Source of the DNA: Streptomyces sp. NBC_00654
GTDB lineage: Bacteria > Actinomycetota > Actinomycetes > Streptomycetales > Streptomycetaceae
Reading direction: 5' to 3'
NCBI RefSeq assembly: GCF_026341775.1
Contig: NZ_JAPEOB010000004.1
Span: forward strand, 124,001-188,000
Length of the DNA stretch: 64,000 nucleotides
Part shown: positions 32,958 through 41,110 of the stretch, piece by piece
Position numbering within the stretch: position 1 is the first letter of the stretch
Layout: each line of letters begins with the position of its first letter
Notes under the pieces: generated by a model
Told to the model about the DNA's origin: nothing
The model's database searches: none
What the model saw: the letters and a program-made list of their open reading frames with translations, nothing else
Program-made: the position numbers and the translations under genes

Positions 32958-34307
32958 ATGGCCGTAACGAACGCAGGCCGCGCGGTGGTTCTCGGCGGCA
33001 GCATGGCCGGCCTGCTGGCCGCCAGGGTGCTCGCCGACACGTACCGCGATGTCGTGGTCGTCGACCGCGACGACATGTCCCCCGGCGCCGAGGCGCGCCG
33101 GGGGGTGCCCCAGGGCCGCCATGTGCACGGTCTGCTCGCCCGCGGGCAGCAGATTCTCGACGAGCTGTTCCCCGGCTTCACCGAGGAGGCCGTGGCGGCG
33201 GGCATCCCCACGGGTGACCTCGGGGAGCTGCGCTGGTACTTCAACGGCCGCCGGCTCAGCCCCGCCACCACGGGGCTGGTGTGCGTCTCCGCCACCCGTC
33301 CACTGCTGGAGGGCCGGGTACGGGAGCGGGTCGCGGCGCTGGAGAACGTGACGTTCCGCGACCGGCACGACATCGTCGGCCTCGTCACGGACGGCGCGCA
33401 CTCCACCGTCACCGGGGTCCGTGTCCAGGGCCAGCGGCCCGGGGACGCGGAGCAGGTCCTCGATGCCGGGCTCGTCGTGGACACCAGCGGCCGGGGCTCG
33501 CGCACACCGACGTGGCTGGAGGAGTTCGGGTACGAGCGTCCCGAAGAGGAACGCATCAAGATCGACCTCAGTTACACCACGCGCCGCTTCCGGCTGCCGG
33601 ACCTCTCCGTGCTGAACGGCGACCTGTCCATCAACCCCGTGTCCTCGCCCAGCCACCGGCGCGGGGCGTTCCTCTCCCGCATCGAGGACGGGCTCGTCAC
33701 CGTCTCGCTGACCGGTGTGCTGGGCGACAGCGCACCGGCCGACCTGGAGGGATTCCTGGCCTGGTCCAAGACCCTTCCGGTCTCCGACATCTACGACGTC
33801 CTCCAGGACGCCGAACCCGTCGGGGACGGCGCGACCTTCCGCTATCCGGCGAGCGTGCGCCGCCACTACGAGCGGCTGCGGACGTTCCCCGCCGGGCTGC
33901 TGGTGATGGGCGACGCGGCGTGCAGCTTCAACCCGGTCTACGGGCAGGGCATGACGGTCGCCGCGATGGAGGCCAAGGTCCTCGCCGGCCACCTGAGCCG
34001 CGGTCCGGTCCCGCAGCCCCTGGAGTTCCATCGTGACGTCTCCGGTGTCATCGACGTCCCCTGGGACTTCTCCGCGGGCGGCGACCTCGGATACCCCGAG
34101 GTCGAGGGCGTACGGAACGCCAAGGTGCGTACGGGCGGCGCGTACATGGCGCGGCTCCAGGCGGCGGCGGTCCACGACGGCCGCATCACCGGCACCTTCA
34201 TGCGGGTGGCGGGCCTCGTCGAATCGCCGCAGGCCCTGATGAGCCCGCGCATGATGTACCGCGTGCTCAAGGGCTCACGGCGCGGCAAGCAGACCGCGGC
34301 GGCCTGA
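32958..34307 (+). CDS. FAD-dependent monooxygenase/epoxidase-like flavoprotein
   Basis: 449 residues; the ATG at 32958 follows AGGAGGT. The FAD-binding GGSMAGLLAARVL is at the N-terminus, with VDRDDMSPGAEARRGVPQGRHVHGLLARGQ and the second FAD motif GLLVMGDAACSFNPVYGQGMTVAAMEA. These are features of the squalene-epoxidase-like/MonCI-type group A monooxygenases. The halogenase signature WxWxIP is absent, so it is not a tryptophan-halogenase type enzyme. In this setting an epoxidation or hydroxylation of the enediyne precursor is plausible; an epoxide hydrolase is encoded at 51042. Confidence 0.88.
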   Translation: MAVTNAGRAVVLGGSMAGLLAARVLADTYRDVVVVDRDDMSPGAEARRGVPQGRHVHGLLARGQQILDELFPGFTEEAVAAGIPTGDLGELRWYFNGRRLSPATTGLVCVSATRPLLEGRVRERVAALENVTFRDRHDIVGLVTDGAHSTVTGVRVQGQRPGDAEQVLDAGLVVDTSGRGSRTPTWLEEFGYERPEEERIKIDLSYTTRRFRLPDLSVLNGDLSINPVSSPSHRRGAFLSRIEDGLVTVSLTGVLGDSAPADLEGFLAWSKTLPVSDIYDVLQDAEPVGDGATFRYPASVRRHYERLRTFPAGLLVMGDAACSFNPVYGQGMTVAAMEAKVLAGHLSRGPVPQPLEFHRDVSGVIDVPWDFSAGGDLGYPEVEGVRNAKVRTGGAYMARLQAAAVHDGRITGTFMRVAGLVESPQALMSPRMMYRVLKGSRRGKQTAAA

Positions 34308-34359
34308 CCGGTCCGCCCAACGCACCAGGCCAGCACGACGCCCGCCCACGACGCCCGCC

Positions 34360-34395
34360 CACGACGCCCGGCCGGATCCCCGGCCGGGCGTCGTG
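34360..34395. terminator. Hairpin terminator after the FAD monooxygenase
   Basis: A perfect 16-bp stem (34360-34375 with 34380-34395) with a four-base loop. Its left arm is the last of three CACGACGCCCG direct repeats starting at 34334. Confidence 0.85.
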
Positions 34396-34467
34396 CTGTC
34401 CTTGTCCTGTCCTCGTCCTGTGTACGGGCGGCGGGCCGCTGTGGTCCGGGCGTGCCTGCGGGAACGC

Positions 34468-34506
34468 CCGAAGGGCTGCCCCGGTCCGGCCGGGGCAGCC
34501 CTTCGG
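34468..34506. terminator. Second hairpin terminator, serving the minus-strand P450 operon
   Basis: A perfect 17-bp stem (34468-34484 with 34490-34506) with a five-base loop, 26 bases beyond the P450 stop. With the hairpin at 34360 it insulates two convergent operons. Confidence 0.88.
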
Positions 34507-34531
34507 CGTGCGTGCGGTCGCGGAGGTGGCG

Positions 34532-35776
34532 TCAGGCGGCGGCCGCCGGGACCGGGGCGGTCAGGCGGACCGGGAGGCTGCGGTGACCGTTCATGATGAA
34601 CGTCGGCAGCGGCTGGAGTTCACCGGACTCCACGGCCAGCGACAGGTCCGGGAACCGCTCGAACAGCTGGGACAGCCCCGTCGTGGCGACCAGCCGGGCG
34701 ATTCCGGCCCCCAGGCAGTAGTGCGGGCCCACCCCGAAGGAGAGGTGCGCCTTGTCGGGCCGGGTCAGGTCGAAGGTGCCGGGGCTGTCCGGGTGGAGCC
34801 CGGGATCGCGGCCCACGGCGCTGTAGTTGACCAGGATCGGGTCGCCCCGGGGGATGGTGACCCCGTCGAGCTCGATGTCCTCGGCCGCGTAGCGCAGCGG
34901 CAGGTGCGCCAGCGGTGACTCGACGCGCAGCGTCTCGTCGATGACGTCGTCCCAGGTGGCCCGGCCGGAGCGGATGAGCTCCAGTTGCGCGGGATCGCTG
35001 AGCAGGGCGGTGATGGCGTTGTCGAAGAAGTTGATCGTGGTCTCCGAACCGGCACCGAGGATGGCGAAGATGGTGTCGGCGAGTTCCTCCTCCGACAGCG
35101 CCGTACCGTCCTCGTCCCGCGCGGCGACCAGGTCGCTGGTGATGTCCTCGCCGGGCTCGCGCCGCTTGTCGGCGATCAGGTCGGCCATCGCCCCGCGCCA
35201 GCCGGCCAGCACGGCCTGCGCCTGCTCGGGGGTGACCGTCGTGTCGACCATCGCGTCGATGACCTTGGCGGTCTTCGCGCGGGCCTCCTCCTCCATGCCG
35301 ATCAGGTCGGCGACGAGCCGGGCCGGCAGCGGGTAGGCGAACCGCTCCCGCAGGTCCACCACCTCGTCGGGCCCGGCCGTCTCCAGGGCGTCCAGGAGCT
35401 GCTTGGTCAGCTCCTCGACGCGCGGCCGGAAGGCCTCGGTGCGGCGCGGGGTGAACGCCTTGCCGACCAGCTTGCGCAGCCGTACGTGGTTCTTGCCGTA
35501 GGCGGTGACCATGTTGTCCATGGCCACCCAGCTGATCAGCTCCCAGTCCGGCGGTATCTCGCCGTTGACGAAGGCCGGCCAGTGGGACCGCGCGCTCTTG
35601 GTGACCCGCGGGTCGGTGAGCGCCTTCCTGATGACGTCATGGCTGTTGAGCGACCAGGCGACCACTCCGCCGGGCAGTTCCACCTGGGTGGCCGGGCCCT
35701 GCTCGCGCAGGGTGGCGGCCTCGCCGTGGATGTCCCGGCCGGTGGTGTCGAGGGCGAACGGGCAGCGTTGCTCCAT
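34532..35776 (-). CDS. Cytochrome P450, last gene of the NRPS-like operon
   Basis: 414 residues from the ATG at 35776 (MEQRCPFALD). Actinobacterial class I P450 of CYP105/107-like size: I-helix motif ILGAGSETT (Ser replaces the usual acidic-adjacent residue), ExxR in ETLRVESPLAHLPLR, and haem loop FGVGPHYCLG with Cys354. Electrons come from ferredoxin partners not encoded here. Co-directional with the A-PCP, C and flavin monooxygenase genes, so it may hydroxylate the carrier-bound amino-acid unit or the assembled product. A strong stem-loop precedes it inside the operon. Confidence 0.93.
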   Translation of the reverse strand: MEQRCPFALDTTGRDIHGEAATLREQGPATQVELPGGVVAWSLNSHDVIRKALTDPRVTKSARSHWPAFVNGEIPPDWELISWVAMDNMVTAYGKNHVRLRKLVGKAFTPRRTEAFRPRVEELTKQLLDALETAGPDEVVDLRERFAYPLPARLVADLIGMEEEARAKTAKVIDAMVDTTVTPEQAQAVLAGWRGAMADLIADKRREPGEDITSDLVAARDEDGTALSEEELADTIFAILGAGSETTINFFDNAITALLSDPAQLELIRSGRATWDDVIDETLRVESPLAHLPLRYAAEDIELDGVTIPRGDPILVNYSAVGRDPGLHPDSPGTFDLTRPDKAHLSFGVGPHYCLGAGIARLVATTGLSQLFERFPDLSLAVESGELQPLPTFIMNGHRSLPVRLTAPVPAAAA

Positions 35777-35857
35777 GGGAGTATCCGGTTTCTCTTCTGG
35801 CCTGGGACGGCGGGGCGGGCGGCGGTACGGGGCGGTGCGGGAGCAGGCGGCGGTGCC

Positions 35858-35896
35858 GTGCGGGAAGCGGCGGGCCCGGTCGGCCGCTTCCCGCAC
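35858..35896 (-). terminator. Intra-operon stem-loop between the flavin monooxygenase and P450 genes
   Basis: A perfect 14-bp stem (35858-35871 with 35883-35896) lies 25 bases after the 35921 gene and 82 before the P450 start in the transcript. A 19-bp direct repeat (35863-35881 and 35903-35921) overlaps it. It could terminate part of the transcripts or stabilise the upstream message. Confidence 0.55.
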
Positions 35897-35920
35897 CGCA
35901 CCGGGAAGCGGCGGGCCCGG

Positions 35921-37162
35921 TCAGCCGCGCGGGCCGAAGTGGGCCTGCGACAGCTCGCGGTTGGCGTGGGTGGCGAGGAAGATGCCGTTGCCGGCGTGGC
36001 TGTGCAGCATCGACAGGTCGCGCCACACCCGCTCGATCCGCTCGCCGTGCCGGACCGAGCTGGACCCGGCCGTGGGGAAGAGCTGGCTCTCCACCGCCCG
36101 CCAGCACAGCCGTACGGCTTCGCGGCTGACCGTGGCCAGCCGCAGCTCCTCCTCCCGGGTGAAGGCCGCCGCCTCGCGGTGGCACAGTGCCTGCCACTGA
36201 CCGACCGCGTGCAGCACGGCCGCTTCGGCGGTCGCGATGAGCCCGGTGGCCTCGCCGTAGCGGAACTGGTAGTCGGGGTCCTCGGTGCGCGGCACGATCG
36301 GGAAGAAGGAGGTGGTGCGCTCGCGCATCAGCTCCTCGTACGCGTCCAGTGCGCCCTTGGCCATGCCGACGGCGAGCACGCCGAGTTCGAGCAGCATGAA
36401 GCTGAGCGGGCCGCCGCCGTACTCACCGCCGTGCAGGACCCGGCCGGGCAGCTCGTCGGTGACGGGCAGCCGGCTGAGGTGCCCGACGAGGGTGTGGTGG
36501 GCCGGGACGCGGGCGTTCTCGACGCGCAGGCTGTGGGAGCCGCTGCCGCGCAGACCCAGCTGGTCGCCCCAGTCGTCGAGCCGTTCGAACTGGTCACGGG
36601 TGACGACGAACATCAGCGGCGCGGGCGGCTGCCCCTCCCCCTGCGGAATCAGGGTGTGGCCGATGAAGTGGGTGGCGTACGGCGCGCCCGAGCAGTAGTT
36701 CCAGGTGCCGTTCAGCACCCAGCCGCCCTCGCCGTCCGGCTCGGCCGACCCGGTGGGGGCGACGGTCGCCGGGCAGATGAACTCGCCGCCGGCGAACAGC
36801 TCCTCCTGCGTCCGCTCGTCGAAGACCGCACCCGCCACCAGCGCGTGGGCGGCCCCGAACAGATACATCCAGCCCGTCGAGGGGCAGCCGCGGGCCAGCG
36901 CCGTCGCGACCCTGACGAAGGTCTCGGGGCCGAACCCGTAACCCCCGTAGCGCCGGGGGACGAGGATGCGGTAGAAGCCGGCCTGCGAGAAGGCCTCGTG
37001 GGTGTCCTCGGCGTAGTGGCCGCGCTCCTCGGTCTCCGCCTGCCGCCCGACGAGCGTCGCGGCCAGGGCCTCGGCACGGGCGACCAGTTCGTCCGGGGTG
37101 AGGCCGGGTTCCGGAGGGGACACGGGGCCGGCCGCGAAGGTGCCGGGCAGAGTCGTCGTCAT
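35921..37162 (-). CDS. Group D flavin monooxygenase (acyl-CoA-dehydrogenase fold), second copy
   Basis: 413 residues. The fold is shown by AFSQAGFYRILVPRRYGGYGFGPETFVRVATALARGCPSTGWMYLF, GGWVLNGTWNYCSGAPYATHFIGHTLI, DQLGLRGSGSHSLRVENARVP, and the C-terminal WRDLSMLHSHAGNGIFLATHANRELSQAHFG. It belongs with HpaH/HsaA/KijD3-like reduced-flavin oxygenases rather than fatty-acid dehydrogenases. About 30% similar in pattern to the 31199 protein by eye, with a different operon. Likely substrate is an aryl or amino group on the NRPS-like line, since it sits between the condensation enzyme and the P450. Confidence 0.85.
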   Translation of the reverse strand: MTTTLPGTFAAGPVSPPEPGLTPDELVARAEALAATLVGRQAETEERGHYAEDTHEAFSQAGFYRILVPRRYGGYGFGPETFVRVATALARGCPSTGWMYLFGAAHALVAGAVFDERTQEELFAGGEFICPATVAPTGSAEPDGEGGWVLNGTWNYCSGAPYATHFIGHTLIPQGEGQPPAPLMFVVTRDQFERLDDWGDQLGLRGSGSHSLRVENARVPAHHTLVGHLSRLPVTDELPGRVLHGGEYGGGPLSFMLLELGVLAVGMAKGALDAYEELMRERTTSFFPIVPRTEDPDYQFRYGEATGLIATAEAAVLHAVGQWQALCHREAAAFTREEELRLATVSREAVRLCWRAVESQLFPTAGSSSVRHGERIERVWRDLSMLHSHAGNGIFLATHANRELSQAHFGPRG

Positions 37163-37206
37163 GGATCTGGTCCCTTTACGTCTCGGTGGGCGCGGGCGGT
37201 GCGGGC

Positions 37207-38583
37207 TCAGCCGGCGTCGACAGCGGTGTCCGGAGCCGTTGCCAGCGTGTGCAGCAGGGCTCGGAAGCGCTCCACGAGCGCCACGGCGGTGGCCTCGTCG
37301 AACCGGTTGTTGTCGAACTTGAGGCTGCCGGCCAGATCACCGTCCGGCAGGACGTCCATGGCCCACAGCCCGCCGTCCGGGATGGCGGAGCTGACGTTCT
37401 GGGACAGGACCCGGCGGCGGATCTCGGCGAACCGGGGGCCGTCCGTCCCGCCGTTCTCCCCGGCGAACGGGGACTGGAGCACCTCGAAGGCGACGACGGC
37501 CAGGAAGCCGTCGGCGAAGGGGGCGAGCAGCGAGGGGCTGTCCTGCGCGATGTGCGCGAACGGGATCTCGTGCTGGTACGCCCCCAGGCAGGCGGCGCGC
37601 GCCTGCTCCAGCACCGCGCCGAAGGTGGCGGAGCCGGTGGTGTCGATGCGGATGGGTACGAAGTTGAAGAACGGGCCCACCGAGTCCGCGAACCGCTCCT
37701 CGTACCGTCCGGAGGAGAAGGTCGGGAAGACGACGTCGGTGGTGCCGGTCAGGCCGCGCAGCAGCAGGCTGTAGGCCGCGGCGAGGACCATGAACGGGGT
37801 GCTGCGGGTGGCCTTCGCGTACCCGGTGACGGCCTTGGACAGCTCGGTGTCGAAGACGAAGCGGTGCACACCGTAGGCGGCGGGCACGTCCTCGCGCGGG
37901 CGGTCGGTGGTGATGCCGGTGATCTCGGCCCCCGCCAGCCGCTCGCTCCAGTACGCCCGCTCGCGCTCCGTGCGCGGCCCGTCGGCGCTGTCCTGCTGCC
38001 ACTGGGCGAACTCCTGGTACTGGTGCACCGGGCCGGTCTCCTGCGGTGCCCGGCCCGCGGCCCGGTCCGTGTAGGCGGTGGCCAGGTCGCGCATCAGCAG
38101 CTGTACGGACCAGGCGTCGGTGGCGGTGTGGTGGGTGACCAGGACCAGCACCCCGTCGGTGGCGTCGAAGCGGCCGAACTCGGCCCGCAGGTGCGGCAGC
38201 ACGGAGACGCTGAAGGGAGCGGCGTCCAGCTCGTTGAGGAAGGCCTCGGCGCGCTCGTCGCGCGGGCGGCCGTCGTCCGGCAGGTCCACCACCCGCAGCT
38301 CGGCGGGCGTGGCGGGGTGGACGACCTGGTGACTGCCCGACTCGTCGCCGTGGATCGAGGTGCGCAGCACCTCGTGGCGCTCCACGATGTCGTTCAGGGC
38401 CTGGCCCAGCACCTCGGTGTCGAGCGTCCCGGTCACCCGCCAGCCGCACACGAGGGTGTGCCGGTGTCCGAACGCGCCATCGGTCTCGCCCTTGTCGAAG
38501 CCGCGCAGGAACTCCTGGTTGAACGACAGCGGGATACGGCGGCCGGGCTCGGCGGTCTCCGGGGACACGTCGGTGATGGTCAC
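37207..38583 (-). CDS. Free-standing NRPS condensation enzyme (SgcC5-like)
   Basis: 458 residues from a GTG at 38583, with AAAGGA about ten bases upstream. The condensation-domain active site HHTATD (His151-His152-x3-Asp156) is intact, preceded by PLSFNQEFLRGFDKG and followed by YWSERLAGAEI and FVPIRIDTTG. In C-1027 the stand-alone SgcC5 joins the carrier-bound beta-amino acid to the enediyne core as an ester (and can form amides). The same role is likely here, with the A-PCP protein just upstream as donor. It lies 116 bases after that gene and 44 before the flavin monooxygenase. Confidence 0.93.
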   Translation of the reverse strand: MTITDVSPETAEPGRRIPLSFNQEFLRGFDKGETDGAFGHRHTLVCGWRVTGTLDTEVLGQALNDIVERHEVLRTSIHGDESGSHQVVHPATPAELRVVDLPDDGRPRDERAEAFLNELDAAPFSVSVLPHLRAEFGRFDATDGVLVLVTHHTATDAWSVQLLMRDLATAYTDRAAGRAPQETGPVHQYQEFAQWQQDSADGPRTERERAYWSERLAGAEITGITTDRPREDVPAAYGVHRFVFDTELSKAVTGYAKATRSTPFMVLAAAYSLLLRGLTGTTDVVFPTFSSGRYEERFADSVGPFFNFVPIRIDTTGSATFGAVLEQARAACLGAYQHEIPFAHIAQDSPSLLAPFADGFLAVVAFEVLQSPFAGENGGTDGPRFAEIRRRVLSQNVSSAIPDGGLWAMDVLPDGDLAGSLKFDNNRFDEATAVALVERFRALLHTLATAPDTAVDAG

Positions 38584-38699
38584 GTGGACCAGTCCTTTCT
38601 CCTGCGATGACCGGTCCGGGATGCCGACCGGGATGGACCGTGCGGTGGTGGGGAGGCGCGAAGGGGCTCGACGGGCGGCGGACGGGCGGGAGCGCCCGG

Positions 38700-40475
38700 T
38701 CACCCCGCGATCGCGGCCGTGGACAGCTCGGTGAGGTGGCTGTCGAGCTCGGCCACCGTGGGGTTGTTGAAGACATCGCCGACCGTCAGCTCGGCGCCGA
38801 ACTCGGCCTTGATGCGCGCGATCAGCCGCATCGCCTGGAGCGACTGCCCGCCCAGGTCGAAGAAGCTGTCGTCCGGGCCGATCTCCGGCACTCCGAGCAC
38901 CTGGGCGACCAGCGTGCACAGCAGGCGCTGGCGTTCGCCGGACGGGGCGGAGGCGGTGGCGGTGGCCGCGGGCGCGGGCGCCGCGGGCTCGGGCAGCGCC
39001 GCCCGGTCCAGCTTGCCGTTGGGCGTCAGCGGCAGGGCCGCGAGCTCCGTGAAGGTGTCGGGCACCGCGTACTCCGGCAGCAGGCCGCCCAGCGCGGTGC
39101 GCAGGTCCCCGGGGCCGGTGCCGCGCGGAACGACGTACGCGGCGAGCCGCTTGTCGCCGGGCTGCGGCTCACGGACCACGACCGCCGCGTGCGCCACACC
39201 GGGCAACTGCCCGAGCACGTGCTCGACCTCGCCCGGCTCCACCCGGTAGCCACGGATCTTGACCTGGTCACCGGAGCGTCCGGCGAACTCCAGCAGCCCG
39301 CCGGGGCCGCGGCGCATCAGGTCGCCGGTGCGGTACATCCGTGCGCCGTCCGGGCCGGTGACGAAGTGTTCGTCGGTCAGGGACGGGCTGCGGAAGTACC
39401 CGGCCGCCAGCCGCTCGCCCGCGATGTGCAGTTCGCCGACCTCGCCGTCCGGCACCTCCGCGAGCCGGTCGTCCAGCAGCCGGGCGTCCACGGTGTCCAG
39501 CGGGCGGCCCACCGGCACGCCCTCGCGGCAGTCGTCCACGGAGGTCATCGCCGCGTGCGCGACGAACGAGGACACCTCCGTGGCGCCGTACATGGCCCGG
39601 ACGACCAGCCCGGGGCAGGCTTCGAGGACCCGGCGTACCGCCGTCGGCGCGATCACGTCGCCGCCGGTGAGGACCTCGGACAGGGTCGCGAAGCTCTCCG
39701 GCGCCTCCTCGGCGAACACCCGGAACAGGCCGGCGGTCAGGTGCACCGCGCCGATCCGCTCGGCCACGAACAGCCGGCGCAGCGTGTCCAGGTTCAGTTC
39801 GCCGGTCGGTGCCAGCACCAGATGGCCGCCGCGCAGCAGGGGCACCCACAGTTCGTAGGTCGACACCCCGAAGGCGTACGGGGCCACGGACAGGATCCGC
39901 CGGTGGCCCTCGCCGTCCCAGCAGGAGTCGGCGGCCAGGCCGAGCACCCCGCGGTGCGTCACGGCGACGCCCTTGGGCTCGCCGGTCGATCCGGAGGTGT
40001 GGATGACATAGACGACATGGTCGGGGTGCGAGGCGACGCCGGGGTCGTGGTCGGGCATCGCGGCCAGGGCCTCGTCGGTGGCCGGTTCCAGCAGACGGCC
40101 GCCGAGCACACCGGCCCGGCCGCGCATCACGGCGTCGGTCAGGATCAGCGGGCCCCCGGCGTGGTCCACGATCTTCCGCATCAGCTCCACCGGGTGGGCA
40201 CTGTGCAGGGGCAGGTAGCAGGCGCCCGCCTTGACCACGGCGAGCAGGGAGACGACCAGGTCCGCGGAGCGCTCCATCAGGACCGCGACCGGCTCCTCGG
40301 GGCGCACCCCGAGGGCGAGCAGCCGGTGGGCGAGCCGGTTCGCGCGGCGGTCGAGCTCCCGGTAGGTGAGGGACCCGTCCGGTCCGGACAGGGCCACGGC
40401 GTCGGGCGTCCGTGCCGCCTGTGCGGCGAAGCGCCGCTGCACCGAGGCGGTGTCCTCGGAATTGCTGAAGGCCAT
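38700..40475 (-). CDS. NRPS adenylation-PCP didomain with a non-standard specificity pocket
   Basis: 591 residues from the ATG at 40475. Adenylation core motifs: IHTSGSTGEPKGV (159-170), YGATE (296-300), YRTGDL (381-386), KIRGYRVEPGE (406-416) and NGKLD with Lys488. The PCP has LGGQSL with Ser545. Motif A4 is FGVSTYE, so the Asp that normally binds the alpha-amino group is Gly203. Aligned by eye to GrsA the ten pocket residues are G-V-Y-H-L-G-M-S-F-K. Loss of that Asp argues for a beta-amino, hydroxy or aryl acid instead of an alpha-amino acid, comparable with the beta-tyrosine line of C-1027; no MIO aminomutase is in the window. Confidence 0.93.
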   Translation of the reverse strand: MAFSNSEDTASVQRRFAAQAARTPDAVALSGPDGSLTYRELDRRANRLAHRLLALGVRPEEPVAVLMERSADLVVSLLAVVKAGACYLPLHSAHPVELMRKIVDHAGGPLILTDAVMRGRAGVLGGRLLEPATDEALAAMPDHDPGVASHPDHVVYVIHTSGSTGEPKGVAVTHRGVLGLAADSCWDGEGHRRILSVAPYAFGVSTYELWVPLLRGGHLVLAPTGELNLDTLRRLFVAERIGAVHLTAGLFRVFAEEAPESFATLSEVLTGGDVIAPTAVRRVLEACPGLVVRAMYGATEVSSFVAHAAMTSVDDCREGVPVGRPLDTVDARLLDDRLAEVPDGEVGELHIAGERLAAGYFRSPSLTDEHFVTGPDGARMYRTGDLMRRGPGGLLEFAGRSGDQVKIRGYRVEPGEVEHVLGQLPGVAHAAVVVREPQPGDKRLAAYVVPRGTGPGDLRTALGGLLPEYAVPDTFTELAALPLTPNGKLDRAALPEPAAPAPAATATASAPSGERQRLLCTLVAQVLGVPEIGPDDSFFDLGGQSLQAMRLIARIKAEFGAELTVGDVFNNPTVAELDSHLTELSTAAIAG

Positions 40476-40579
40476 CGTCCGTCCAATCCGCTCAGCCGTA
40501 TCCGCGTCCGCGGGCGATGTGGCCCGGCACGGCGCACTCTCGGGTATGGCGCCACGCTCACAGAACGCGCCGTGGGGCC

Positions 40580-40595
40580 GCATCTCCTGGATTGC
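40580..40595 (-). promoter_or_regulatory. 16-bp cluster motif, copy upstream of the A-PCP operon
   Basis: On the minus strand it reads GCAATCCAGGAGATGC, matching GCAATTCAAGAGATGC at 14 of 16 positions. It ends 104 bases before the A-PCP ATG. Confidence 0.55.
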
Positions 40596-40706
40596 CGTGC
40601 AGACCTGACGGAACGTCACCCATGCCCGGACCTGCCGGGAACCAGGATCCGGCCGCCCGCACGCGGTCCTCGCGCCGCGCCCGGTTCCCGCCCGCGATCA
40701 CGGAGA

Positions 40707-40722
40707 GCACGCTCGAAGATGC
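40707..40722 (+). promoter_or_regulatory. 16-bp cluster motif, second subtype
   Basis: GCACGCTCGAAGATGC differs by one base from the copy at 60844-60859. It shares the GCA and AGATGC ends with the main subtype and ends 79 bases before the small frame at 40802. Confidence 0.45.
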
Positions 40723-40801
40723 GCACCGGGTCCGTCGCCGGGCAGCCTGATCGCGGCACCTCCGTGTGCACCCGCGTAAAAGCCGCTCATCCAGGAGAAC
40801 C

Positions 40802-40981
40802 ATGAAGACCGTCCAGCTCGCCGACGGTGACGCCATCGCCCATGTCCACTCCGTGGAGGAAGGGGTGCCGGTCCTGGCCGGCGGACCGTTCGGCGCGTGC
40901 GCGGGGCACGGAGCGTACGGAGCCGGAGCCCGCCGTGCGCTTCGCCGTCCACGGCCACGGCAGTCGCGGCGACAGCGCTGA
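40802..40981 (+). CDS. Short frame upstream of the MMPL gene, possible remnant
   Basis: 59 codons, ATG preceded by AGGAGA. The first 35 residues (MKTVQLADGDAIAHVHSVEEG onward) look like ordinary protein. The rest is Arg-rich and resembles out-of-frame translation, while a different frame over the same stretch reads RFAVHGHGSRGDSADS. This suggests a frameshifted remnant or a leader frame of the transporter transcript. No family recognised. Confidence 0.3.
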   Translation: MKTVQLADGDAIAHVHSVEEGVPVLAGGPFGACAGHGAYGAGARRALRRPRPRQSRRQR

Positions 40982-41110
40982 CTCCGTGCCGCCGGCCTTC
41001 ACCGGACCCCACCGCACCCCGGCTCAGCACGGCCGCAGCCCGGACCCGCCCGCTCGAACGGCCTGGGCGCGTCCGGCGCCCAGGACGTCCCCACCGAAAA
41101 GGAGTACCCC

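Larger units (their letters stand above)
40476..40801. promoter_or_regulatory. 326-base divergent intergenic region
   Basis: Between the A-PCP gene (minus) and a small plus-strand frame. It contains one 16-bp motif copy for each direction (40580-40595 and 40707-40722). No other gene was seen. Exact -10/-35 boxes were not assigned. Confidence 0.6.

Noticed and set aside
32958..34307. FAD-dependent halogenase
   Set aside because: The FAD motifs fit, but the WxWxIP halogenase signature is absent and the sequence resembles epoxidase-type monooxygenases.
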